DNA of 64,000 bases from Luzula sylvatica (lineage: Eukaryota; Streptophyta; Magnoliopsida; Poales; Juncaceae): contig OX326957.1 in the NCBI GenBank assembly GCA_946800325.1, forward strand, positions 26,383,054 through 26,447,053, written 5' to 3'. The position numbers and the translations under genes are program-made. The notes under the pieces are model-generated. The model had not been told where the DNA came from, did no database searches, and saw nothing but the letters and a program-made list of their open reading frames with translations. Below, one piece after another: positions 1 to 10,441 of the stretch (position 1 is its first letter; every line of letters starts with the position of its first letter).

Positions 1-9
1 AGAGTCAAA

Positions 10-148
10 ACCATCTCCGTTCTATTATAACCAACCCTCTCGATTATTCGGATCTCCCCATCCATCTAAATCATTAAATTTAAAACGAACATCCCAGATT
101 AAACATAAATCAAGTACTGGAGAATCAAGTTATAATAGAACGGATGGT
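10..148. repeat. MITE-like inverted repeat upstream of the PDS5-like gene
   Basis: The arm at 10-31 (core CCGTTCTATTATAAC) is repeated in inverted orientation at 129-148, with a two-base indel between the arms. The enclosed 100 bp is AT-rich and has no coding sense. The size and the terminal CTCCGTTCTATTATA motif resemble Stowaway-type MITEs, but the duplicated TA target could not be fixed because the element lies close to the window edge. It sits about 300 bp upstream of the first coding exon, so it may be in the promoter. Confidence 0.5.
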
Positions 149-463
149 GTAATGGAGTGAATCTTTTGTGGCTCTTTATCGATAGAGGTCCTTCTCTGTT
201 CTCTCACAGCGAGCAGCGAGAGAGAAGAAGAGGAAAGATAATAAAATCGACGAAATTTCTAGTAAGTCTTTTGAATACAAAGGAGAGAGACAAACCCTAG
301 ATTCATTCCACCTGAGAACTGTACCCTCCAGTATAAATCCCTCTGAAGTTGTCGAGGCTTGATCTGGTTTGGTATTTTTTCTAGGGTTTTTTGGCTGTTA
401 GATGATCTGACGTTTCGGGGCGGGAAACTGGCGAAAGGAATAGTTGCTAATTCGAGCGCTGAA

Positions 464-3400
464 ATGGCGGTTAATGATGCCGAGAAGAATCTGGAAGAGC
501 AGATTCGTGTTGTTGGTGTCAAGCTTCAGTCCCCGCCTGCCTTAGCTTCTGAGCTTCTCCCTCTTCTCGATGTAAAGCTCTTATCTTTGGGGTTTATATG
601 ATTTTTGGTGTTTTTTTATGTTATAATGCCTAGGGTTATATCAAAAGGTTTATCAAAACCTAAACTTTGCCTGCGAATTGTAGATTTTCAAACTAACCTT
701 TCAAAATTGGGTTAGGAGTGTGTACCTTAACAATTTTAAGGGGGAAATTTTGGGAAAATTTTGATTCTCTTGATACATATTTGGGAAATTTGGCGTCCAG
801 TAATCTTAAGCTACTGATTTCGTTCCGAAAACTACTTCAATCTCGAAATCGGTGTCAATTTTTGCAATACGTGTATATAATCAATAATTCCCCTCTCTTT
901 ATTCGTAGCAAATGGAGAGCTTCTTGACGAATGTGGATCAATCGCCATCACCATCAATGCTGACCACTCTGCGCCCAACAATGGACGCTCTCGTCACCAA
1001 AGAACTCCTCGATCACGACAATGTCGACGTGCGTGTCGCCGTCGCCTCGTGTCTCAGCGAGGTAACCAGAATCACTGCTCCTGACGCACCTTTTTCTGAC
1101 GACACAATGAAGGTAATTTCCCCCTTTTTATAATAATAATTTTTCTGGCAAAGAAAATAACTTTTAAAAATTATACTGCAGAATATATTCAAGAGAATAG
1201 TGGAATCATTCGAGAATATCGATGACTTGTCAAGCAGGTCATTCTCGAAAAGAGTTTCGGTACTCGAAACCGTGGCTAAGGTTAGATCTTGCGTAGTGAT
1301 GCTTGATCTCGAGTGTGATGATCTCATCTTAGAAATGTTTCGCCATTTCATCAAGTTTATAAGGTATAAAATCTCTTTTATTCGCATACAGTTTTAGCGG
1401 TACATAGATTTTAGATGCAAGTTCGTTAAGTTTCCAATTATGCTAAATAGCTAATTTCATGTATAATTTAAGTCTAATTAATTGAGCTTTTTATTTTTGC
1501 AGCATAAAGCATGAAGAAGCTATCTTTTCTTCAATGGAGACTATAATGAGCCTCGTGATCGAAGAAAGTGAAGATATTTCTCCAGATCTCGTTTCATGCC
1601 TTCTTCACAGCGTCAAAAAGGAAAGAAAGGTATATTATTATTTATTCATTATTCAATTAATTCATTTCTCACTTAATTTATTACTATTTATTCCATTTTT
1701 TTTATTTTTGTAGGCTGATTTGCCAATTTCGTTCAGGCTAGGAGAGAAGGTGATACGGAATTGCGCAGATAAACTGAAACCAATAATTATTAATTTAGTT
1801 CAGGATAATTTAAACACATATTCCAAATTCATTGCTTCTCTCTGCCAAGACGGCTCCGAAGCAGTGGAACAACAAAGCGATGTAGAAGCCTCTCACAAGA
1901 ATGCAGTCTGTTTCTCTCTCTAGAATTTCTTATTTTATTAATAATAAATTCGACACTAATTTTTTTTAATTGTGTTTAGGCCGAAGAAAGCAAAATGTCA
2001 GAGCGAACAGTATCTGAAGAGGGGGCGCAGGGTTCGGCAAAGGAGGATATCGAAGAACAAGTGGGCTGTACAGAAGAAGTGCTCAGTGCTGCTCCAAATG
2101 GAAGCTCGACATCGTCCCCTCCAGTTGATACGGGAAATGGAGGCTCCAATGTCGAGGAGCCGCCTTCTCCTAAACAAAAATCCGAGTGTGTTTCTGTCAA
2201 TATAAAAAAGCCCACGAAAGCAGAAAGCTCGAGCCAAAAGGAAGTCGTTACGCCAGCTGTCAAATCTGACGAGAGAGTTGATCAACCCGCTAAAGCGGCC
2301 ATATCGTTCACTTCTCAAGAGGTAGTGCCCAAAAAGTTCAAAATATCGTATATACCCCTCAGATATAACATCTATGATGGATTAGGTATTGTCTGATAAG
2401 AAGGCAGAAGAACAGGAGGTTGAGGAGATTGAGGTACAGGTGGCGGATAATGGAGAAGAGACGCCGTTACCGGAGTCGGGTTCGAGGCCGAAACGGAGCC
2501 GACCCGTTCCGACTCCGGTGAAGAAAGATGTGGTCGAAGGCGCGAGTGATTCGGAAGGGAAGTCTCTGAGACAGTCGAAGAGAAAAATTCCTGGAGGTGA
2601 TGTCAAGAAATCGACTGGAGGTAAGAAGCAACGCAAGGATGATGTCGGCGATACCAATGATGATGTCATTATGAAGGTATTTTTTTTAATTTATTTATTA
2701 TATTTGTGATTGTGTTTTTTTAATTAATATTTATTTGTGATTAAATAGGGGATGGTTACCCCGAAGCCGGCAGAGAAGATGCCCGAGGCTGGTGGATCGA
2801 AAAGGAAGCGTGTGCCGGAGAAAGTAGTCAAGGTACTTTTATTTTCTATATTTATTTGTTTATTTTTTTATTTGTTTTTTAATATTTTTATTTTTTGGGT
2901 ATCAGGTTAGTGATGTACCTGTAAAGAAGCCGAAGAATTTTGATGATAGTATTGTCGGTGCGAAAATCAAAGTTTGGTGGCCGGATGATCATGCGTAAGT
3001 TTGTTTCTTCTAATGTTGTATTTTTATTTTAATATTTTATGTTTTGTAAAATTATTATGTTGCGCTGTGCAGGTACTATGAAGGCGTGATTGACCAGTAC
3101 GATCCATCTGACAATAGGCATACAGTATGTTTGTTTCTTTTTGAAATTCTTCTAATTAAATGTATTTAATATTTATCATGCTAATTTTATTTTGTTTTGG
3201 CAGATCATATATGATGATGGTGATGTAGAGGTATTGTCTCTCAAGGATGAGAAATGGGAGATCGTAGAGGTGGGTATAGTAACTCTTATTATTAATTAAT
3301 TTTATAATTTTATTAATATAAAGTGTTTTATTTTATTTTTTGTCATTCTTGTAGGATGAGAAGGAAGGGAAGAAAGCGAAAACAAGCTCGTCTGTGAAAA

Positions 3401-3534
3401 AAGGGGGAAGCAAATCAAAGACGACGCCAATCGAGACACCGAAATCCTCGAAAATGAAGGAAACAGCTACAAGATCTTCCCAGAAACCAAAGCCCAACGG
3501 TACGAGCAGTAAGAAGAAGGGTCTAAGAAGTTAA
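464..3534 (+). CDS. PDS5: PDS5-like sister chromatid cohesion cofactor with C-terminal Tudor domain
   Basis: PDS5 proteins bind cohesin and regulate sister chromatid cohesion and repair in the nucleus. The start at 464 opens MAVNDAEKNLEEQI, as in plant PDS5C/D-type proteins. Twelve exons stay in frame: 464-571, 909-1112, 1182-1363, 1503-1629, 1714-1905, 1980-2321, 2386-2676, 2749-2832, 2906-2994, 3073-3124, 3204-3269 and 3355-3534, giving about 638 residues. The N-terminal ~270 residues are helical HEAT-like PDS5 sequence. The middle (~270-525) is acidic/basic low-complexity linker with Lys/Arg clusters, probably nuclear targeting. A Tudor fold follows at about residues 527-575 (KIKVWWPDD, YYEGVIDQYD, YDDGDVEVL), then a Lys/Ser-rich tail. 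The protein is short, like plant PDS5C-E, not the long animal or yeast form. Which plant paralogue it is cannot be decided by eye. The intron at 2322-2385 is only 64 bp. Confidence 0.9.
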
Positions 3535-3930
3535 AGAGTTGCTGGAAAATGATTTTCCAGGATTTTGTTTTGCCGTAGGTGGGTGGTGGTGTTACCGTGT
3601 TTCTTTTTTCTGTGTTGTTAATGGGGGATGTTTGGTAGTGTGAAATTAATTAGGTATAGACTTATTGTGCTGTTGGATGTTTCTGATGAGATCCTATAAA
3701 TAGATGGACGCTAACGGTTATTTTTATTTTATTTAGATGTTTATTTAATTAGGATTTTTTTTAGATTCGTTCATCGTCTAGTCATTTGGTACTTTACAAG
3801 AAGATATTTTTAATATATTAGAAGGAAATCAACAAACAAGTAAAAGGGATCATATTCGAACAAATTAAAAAAAGAAGTACATGCTGATTTCAACTCAAAC
3901 CAAGAAATACATGGATAGATAGCGAGCCAG
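3535..3930. other. Convergent 3' intergenic region
   Basis: AT-rich sequence between the stop codons of two convergent genes. It must contain both 3' UTRs. No other coding or structural signal was seen. Confidence 0.6.
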
Positions 3931-6339
3931 CTAGGACCAGTCGAAGGCGAAGTCGAGGAGAATGACGAGAAGAAGAGAAATAGGGTACATGAGATAGGCG
4001 ACGAAGCATGTCCAGAGAGGGAAGATAGTGCGAAAACTTGCGAAATATCCCATTATTATGCATATTAGCAAGATCATGAGCACTTCCGAAGTGAAATCCC
4101 ATGTTAGATCTCTTACGTATACCAGACCCAAGAATACTGCGAGACACAACGTGTTTCTCATCGTCACTCCTCCGTATATCTGACACAAAATTAAACAAGA
4201 TTCATACATTTGCAAATATTTAAGAACCTTCCGACTCATATTAAATACCTGGGAGAAGGTTAGTGAAGATGTGCGCTTTTTCTTGCGGCTAGCGAAGGCA
4301 ATGCAAGAAACGGTGTCGCTGGAGTTGGCGAAAGGCAAGACGATGAACGAAATGAAGAATGAAGGGATGGAGGTGGCCGTCGAGAAATTGGTAGTTGTAT
4401 TAACGAGCGGATTTGAAAAAATAGATGCCGTGACGGTTCCGAGCACTATCATAAGCACCGCTTTTACGATCATCAATTTTATGTTCTCCACGTTGTCGAC
4501 CACTTCATCACTCGCTTCGGTCAGGATCTTATGCTTGTACCTTGATTTCTATTTGTCGAAGAATAATTAATTAATTAATTAATTGATTTTGATAAGTTAA
4601 CGATTTCAAATTGCTTGATATTACCGATTGGAAGTCGTTGATCAATTCATTGGCACAAGGCTGAGAGGACTGGACGGAACTCTTGGCCTTCAAGAGCCAT
4701 TTGGAAATACCATTGATGAACTCGTCCTCCTGAATGTTGCCGTCGCCGGATATATCGAAGTCGTCCATTACCTTATCCATTGCGTCTTCAACAGACAAAT
4801 CAAGATCGTCGAATTTTATCCCCATTATGAAGGCCCTGAATTCTGATTGTGACAATTCTCCGTTTCCATCGATGTCTATCTTGTAGAACAATCTCAAAAG
4901 AAATTAAGAATTATAGTGTATGGAAGTTGGCCAAGCATCGTAAAAAGAAAAAATAGATCATATTATAATAAACAGAGATAAACTTGTGTAATAATTCCTT
5001 TTTTAACAAAAATAATTCCTTTCTTATGTCACAATTAGTTTGTGACGAAAAAATAAAAATTTCATCTATCTTGTGTGGTTGGCTTATGTATATTGAGGTT
5101 CTATCAGTGGGCATACTTTTGTATATACTATATACCAGTATGCTTATTGCGAGAACAAACTTATGATATTAATTACAAGACCGGGCAAAAATAAATAAAA
5201 AGAGAGTTTTTTGTGTACTTTCTAATGACCCATTGATTAGGGGTTCCATCGTCGTAAAGTAAACTTCCATGTGATTCCATCTGAACATGTGTTAGAATTT
5301 CTGATATGACATGTTTGTGTTTCGCGTATGCCAATCGTCTCTTCTGAATCCATGGTTGAAACACCTGAATTTTCCAATAATCATTCAGACTGATCATGTT
5401 AAAACAAGTAATGCGTTTCAATTTGCTGCAGAAAGAATGATAAAGTGTACCGACCTGATAAATGCAGTACGAAAGAAGAAATGTGACGGCCAAAATTAAG
5501 GCGAGCAAAACCGCTAACATCTCCCCATCATCGGCATTCAACATTTTTGGACTCTGGACAACAATCAAGGGAAGGACAGATATTACCATTATCTTTGCCA
5601 TATTGCTAGTTGCCTTATCCGTAACAATTCCAGACCCTAAGGAATATAAAAGTTCGTCAATAAGAAATAACATCATATATACATTTTGTTTCAATTTTAT
5701 TCAATTCAAGATAAACATACCGAAAAGATCGAAACCTTTGGTATCTTGCATATCAACGGAGGTACGATTATCATCGGTAAAATCACATTTTCCAACTACA
5801 ACACAAGTTCCCCACAACAGGGTTAGAGTCAAGATGGTCGACCCGGAAAGAAGTCCCATACCTATCGGCAATTGGCTCTGTGCAGATTCTTTGCTCCCCG
5901 ATAAACCTGATACTAAAATTTCAAAGGTTTATTATTAAAAAAAAAAAAAAATTGTTATGAATGTATGAGTCTGTGTCTGATTATCTGATACATAATTGCG
6001 AAATTAAACATATATACGGTAGGTCCCATTAATCATTATTTTTTGAATACCAAACTGCGAGTAGTACTAAATACAACCAAAATTAACCTTTTACTTGCCA
6101 AGAATAAGAAGAGCATCTGGCAAAGACCCGAGAATAGGAAGACAAAGGCCGCCTACAATTCTGGGACCCATAATTTGAAGCAACATTTCGCATCCAGTGG
6201 AGAGCCACGTGGCAGACATGAACATAAAGAAGCCGTAGGCTATTGCTAGAAATATATTTCCCAATATGGAATTTGAACAAGGAAGAAATCCATACGTGGC
6301 TTGACATGTCGAGCTCGAGCTATCTGGCAGGACAATCAT
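3931..6339 (-). CDS. NCL: Sodium/calcium exchanger NCL-like protein with two EF-hands
   Basis: NCL proteins are plant cation/Ca2+ exchanger-family membrane proteins with EF-hands between two helix bundles, linked to Ca2+/Na+ homeostasis. Exons on the minus strand: 6339-6099, 5912-5721, 5636-5455, 5364-5219, 4892-4625, 4533-4249 and 4179-3931, giving 520 residues from the Met at 6339. The first half carries the alpha-1 repeat region (GGLCLPILGSLPDALLIL). EF-hand loops are at residues 260-271 (DIDGNGELSQSE) and 300-311 (DISGDGNIQEDE), both with canonical acidic ligands. The second helix bundle holds PSFFISFIVLPFANSS, and the protein ends YPISLLLVILLDFAFDWS. Intron 1 has a GC donor (6098-6097). 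Family members are about 585 residues. The missing N-terminal ~65 residues lie immediately upstream in the same frame but behind a TGA (see the entry at 6349). Either the start is truncated or the gene carries a nonsense change. Confidence 0.9.
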
Positions 6340-6348
6340 GGTGATCTC

Positions 6349-6543
6349 TCATATGAGATCAAAAGAGGATGGCCTGAAAGGTTTTGACTTGATGCCAAGA
6401 AGACCATGAAATTGGTTAGGATGAAGGAGATGGATAACATGTTCATACCAATTAGTCAAACATAACATAGAGGACTCAATCAAGTTGAAATAAAGAAAAT
6501 CAAATAAAAACATAAGTGAAATAAAAATTACATTCTTGAACAT
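6349..6543 (-). pseudogene. In-frame N-terminal leader of NCL, closed by TGA
   Basis: A 64-codon frame starts with a Met and a hydrophobic stretch (MFKNVIFISLMFLFDFLYF), which looks like a secretory signal peptide or first membrane helix. It ends in TGA at 6351-6349, only three codons before the Met at 6339 and in the same frame. Adding these codons would bring NCL to 588 positions, close to the usual family length. No convincing intron could be drawn that removes the TGA: the one donor candidate near TTGGTATGA creates a stop on splicing. It may be a nonsense mutation, a sequence error or an unrelated upstream frame. Confidence 0.45.
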
Positions 6544-6614
6544 TTTACATCACATAGATTATGCATACACATATTCAACATCCCGAATTATCATATTTTC
6601 AACTGAAATTTTAA

Positions 6615-9139
6615 TTAACAAACGCCTTTGGTTTTTCCGACCATTAAGGGCACATCCTGATCCTGTTCCGGCTTCACTTCGAGCGGGAAAACCCTAACTG
6701 CAAATGGCTCGCTAGCCTCCGTACTCGGGCTTATTTCGACTTGGTATCTTATAGTAGGAGCGAACTCCAATGTCGGCATCGATTCCAACTCGCTCAAAGC
6801 CATCGTAATGTGAGAAAGGAACTTTTCTACCATGGCTCGACCAAAATCTTCGCGCACCACAACTCGAAGAACGGTCATGTGCTCTAGGTTTGCTGGCATT
6901 GTATACGCTGGCACGATCCAACCATACCTACGTAGTATAGTGGAGAGTTTGAAGGCTAAATTGTGGCTCTTGTTTTTGAATGAGAATGCCACTAGCGGTA
7001 CGCCTTTTTCCTTTGAAATGATGTTGAAATTACCCGTCTTCTCCAGACCTTCGCGCAGATTCTTTGCACTTTCCATGCAGTTCTTCATCACATTTTTGTA
7101 TCCCTAGAAAGAAAAGAAAGATTCGTTCATTTTTGTTGCACAATTAATCTATGTTGCACGGATACGGATACGGGTATTGTATCCGACACGATACAGATAC
7201 GGCGATACGGAAGTTTTAAAAAATACACAGGATACGCTACGGCCGTTATATATAATATTTTATTATTTTATTAATTATAATTTATATATTTAATATTTTT
7301 ATATAGTATATATTTGACATAAAATATCCTAAATGTTTGTTTTTACATAAATAACTTCTTATTAAGTAAATGTTTATTTTATTTAGTTATTTATTTATAT
7401 GGATTAATCATTTATTTCGATTTCAAATTTTTATTTTTATTTTTTATTTTTCAAATACATTTTTGTATACGTTAGAAGTATCCGACAAGTATCCGGAAGT
7501 ATCCGAAAAGTATCCGTTATTATTTTGAAATAAAATATTTGGATACGTCACGTGGAGTATCCGATACGTATCCGACAAGTATCGGTATCCGATACGGCAT
7601 CCGATACGATACGGCTTGATTTTTGAAATATCCGCGCTACATAGCAATTAATCACTCGTATTATAACTAAATTACGAACCTGAAAACCCAGACGAAGGAA
7701 CTGGTAGTATTGAGCAATGATTTGGCTGGATCCTGTGAAATTAAAAAGAAAAGAACATGGAGCAACCGATTAATTTTAAGATAATTTTTGTTTCTTCTTT
7801 TTCCAATTTAAACATAGTTAGGTCCGAATCAAACCTTTAGAGAAATTAAGGGTGAAAGTGGGTTGATCAGCTCCTAGATAGTTTATATGAAAGACGAGTT
7901 CTTCCGGCAAGTCCTCTGCATTTCGCCATATGACCCAACCGACACCTGCGTACACGAGCCCGTATTTGTGCCCGCTAACATTAATACTCTTCACGAGAGG
8001 CAGTCGAAAATCCCATTCTAACTCCGGATATAAAAACGGCGCGATAAACCCTCCGCTTGCCGCATCAACATGAATTGGTGTTTCCCACCTATGTACAAAT
8101 TCAAATTTATTGGGAAAAATCATAACATGCAATTTTAATCGGCACAAATTAATTACCCGGTTCGCTTGTTTTTTTCAGTTAGAAGATCGTTAATCCGTTT
8201 AACATCTTCGAATTCTCCTGTCAAAGTCGAACCCAGAATAGCAGCCACACAAATAGTGTTCTCGTCTACGAGTTCTACCGCCTTCTCCGGGTCCATCACG
8301 TAACAACCTTCACTTAATTTCACTTCTTTGAGCTCCACCTCGAAGTATCTTGCGAATTTCTCCCAGCACACCTGTATTATGCATTATGCATAACATGTTA
8401 AAATAACAATTTAAATTGACCAAAACGTCCACAATTTATTAAATACCTGGACATTGGCTCCAGTGACGATGTTGGGTTTATCGAAAGGTTTGCCTTCGGC
8501 CTTCCTCCGATTCTGCCATCTCCTTTTGAATGCCAGACCTGCCAGCATTATCGCCTCCGACGAACCTACCGTTCCGCATCCCACCGCTGCCGTGTCCTCG
8601 GTTAATGGAGCCTTGAACAGCCTGGCGATAATGTTCACGCACCGATTCTGAAAAGCAGGAGATTTTAGAAGGTGCGAAATAAATTTCATTTTGAGTGGTG
8701 AGTTATGACCTGGAGCTCGGTAGTGATAGGATACTCGTCCATGTCAGCGTAGTTCTTGCTTATGGATTCAATCATTAGCTTGTCACAGAGTGGTTCCATC
8801 CATGTCGTTACGAAAGAGGCCAGATTCAATCTTGGGTTGCAATCCAATTGAAGTTCGTCATGGACTATTTGGTAGGCTGCGTCTTGGGAAATCGACTTCT
8901 GGGGCATCTCGTACCTGCAATACTTGCGAAATATAGAGCAATTTTAGTTATGAATTTCATTTTTTAAGTTTTTTTTATAGACAAACACGAGGAAATATAA
9001 TGTAAAATATGTAAAAATTATGTGGTAGATTGTTGTTACATCACCTTGGTAAGGGGTCCTGCATAAATCTCGACGCAAACACGGAGCTAATGAAGGCCGA
9101 AGCGCCCTCCTCTGTCTGCTGTACCTGAGTTAGAACCAT
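6615..9139 (-). CDS. GAD: Glutamate decarboxylase, plant type, atypical C-terminus
   Basis: A PLP enzyme converting glutamate to GABA and CO2 in the cytosol. Exons: 9139-9045, 8914-8710, 8647-8447, 8371-8157, 8088-7835, 7732-7680 and 7103-6615, giving 503 residues, the normal plant length. The start [18 protein letters not shown] fits the family. Visible landmarks are [12 protein letters not shown] near residue 26, [20 protein letters not shown] (substrate/PLP region), [13 protein letters not shown] around residue 245 and [15 protein letters not shown], whose Lys (about residue 280) should form the Schiff base. The last ~30 residues are acidic and proline-rich and end GKTKGVC. They lack the Trp and Lys cluster that binds calmodulin in most plant GADs, so Ca2+/calmodulin activation is doubtful. 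Intron 6 (7104-7679) holds a MITE. Confidence 0.95.
7149..7644. mobile_element. hAT-type MITE in GAD intron 6, with 8-bp target duplication
   Basis: The left end CTATGTTGCACGGATA (from 7149) and the reverse complement of the right end, CTATGTAGCGCGGATA (to 7644), match at 14 of 16 positions. The element is flanked by identical 8-bp CAATTAAT at 7141-7148 and 7645-7652. Its subterminal DNA is dense in short GATACGG / CCGTATC repeats around an AT-rich core. An 8-bp target duplication with short inverted ends is typical of hAT-superfamily MITEs. There is no coding capacity. A partial relative begins at 53946. Confidence 0.85.
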
Positions 9140-10245
9140 GGCTAATTTTTTTGTAGTTTTAACAACTATCTCCTTAATTATTTTCTAGAACTCATTACAT
9201 ATATAAGCATACATGATCAATTAATTAATTAATAGGGATGTTTTTTTAGCTGCAGTCTTAGTGGATTCTTATGCTTTGCTTTGCTTCCATAATTGGAGAA
9301 ACAAGAGTTGCTTGTCAAGTAAAGTTGCTGTTTAGGGGTTCATTTGATGCTTTACTCAATTAAGCAAGTTACTTCCAAGTCTCCAAAATCTAGAAGCATG
9401 TATTTGCTTAATTCGGGTGCCGATTTTGCCGAAGCCAATTATTTTGGCCAGCTAACATTTTAAAAAAAAAAAATTCTAAAGAAAATAGAATTATTTACCC
9501 AGATTATGTTTCTACTTTTTTTTTTCATTTTTCATTTTTCATTTTAAAATGCATCAATTAATAATTCAAAAAAATGACACAATTAAACACACACACTCAC
9601 ATGGTCCTAGAGTCCCAGCCCTAACCCTAAACCGGAGGCGGAGGGACAGCTGCAAGGCCTGCATTCCGAAATTGACTTCCTTCAAGAGTGTACAAGTTAT
9701 AATGCTCGTGTGTTTCCTTCAAAAAATGGCCGAAAATTAGGCCTGTGGTTTGGGAAAAATGAATAAAGGAAGCACAGAGAGAGGGGGACTAATGGTTTTA
9801 AAACCGGCCCATCAATCAGCCTTTCCATATCCAAAACAATAAATATAAAAAAAAAATGACAAATGATAACTCGAAAAAGAAAAAAACAGTTTTCTATTTT
9901 TTGGTTTTGTTTACATATTATTTTCTTCTCTGTTAAAAAAAATTACTTCGAATTATTTCACACATGCATGCATACACGCGCGTGCGCATGTCCTGTCCTG
10001 AATTTTTGGAGGCCTTTGACGATATTTTCACTAAGCATTTTGATGTTATAACTTATAATTCTACTTTCAACAAAATCAATGATATTATTTTCTACAACAA
10101 ATCATTTTCTTCCATAACTTTTAGCGTTAATTTCCCATGATAACTAGAAAAATAATACAACATAAATGCTTGTTAGTGATATTTTATCAAACAAGTGGCG
10201 AGCAAGCCTACTAGAAATGGAAAGGTCCTCAAACTCTTGCATACC
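9140..10245. other. Gene-free region upstream of GAD
   Basis: About 1.1 kb holding the GAD promoter side, poly-T/poly-A runs and TTAATTAATT tracts. Several short frames exist but none has family resemblance or splice support. No RNA gene was seen. Confidence 0.5.
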
Positions 10246-10256
10246 AACAATGAATA

Positions 10257-10441
10257 GATATTACATACACGCTCGTATACAATTGTCTCGTCTGGGATAA
10301 TCAAGTCAAGGTAACCCTGATAAATTCTAATAGATATTACATACACGCTCGTATACAATTGTCTCGTCTGGGATAATCAAGTCAAGGTAACCCTGATAAA
10401 TTCTAATAGATATTACATACACGCTCGTATACAATTGTCTC
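10257..10441 (+). repeat. 76-bp tandem repeat at the LINE 5' end (about 2.4 copies)
   Basis: The unit starting GATATTACATACACGCTCG begins at 10257, 10333 and 10409. The third copy stops at 10441, where the LINE endonuclease reading begins. The copies are identical by eye. Read in LINE sense, the unit itself encodes endonuclease-like sequence (NSNRYYIHAR), so it is a duplicated piece of LINE coding DNA, not flanking host DNA. The 76-bp period is not a multiple of three, so each copy shifts the frame. Confidence 0.85.

Noticed and set aside
6349..6351. TGA in the NCL frame as a selenocysteine codon
   Set aside because: Land plants lack the selenocysteine system, and no such residue is known in this family. 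A nonsense change or error is simpler.
10257..10441. Spaced repeats as a possible CRISPR-like array
   Set aside because: Copies are contiguous with no spacers and encode LINE sequence; the genome is a plant's.
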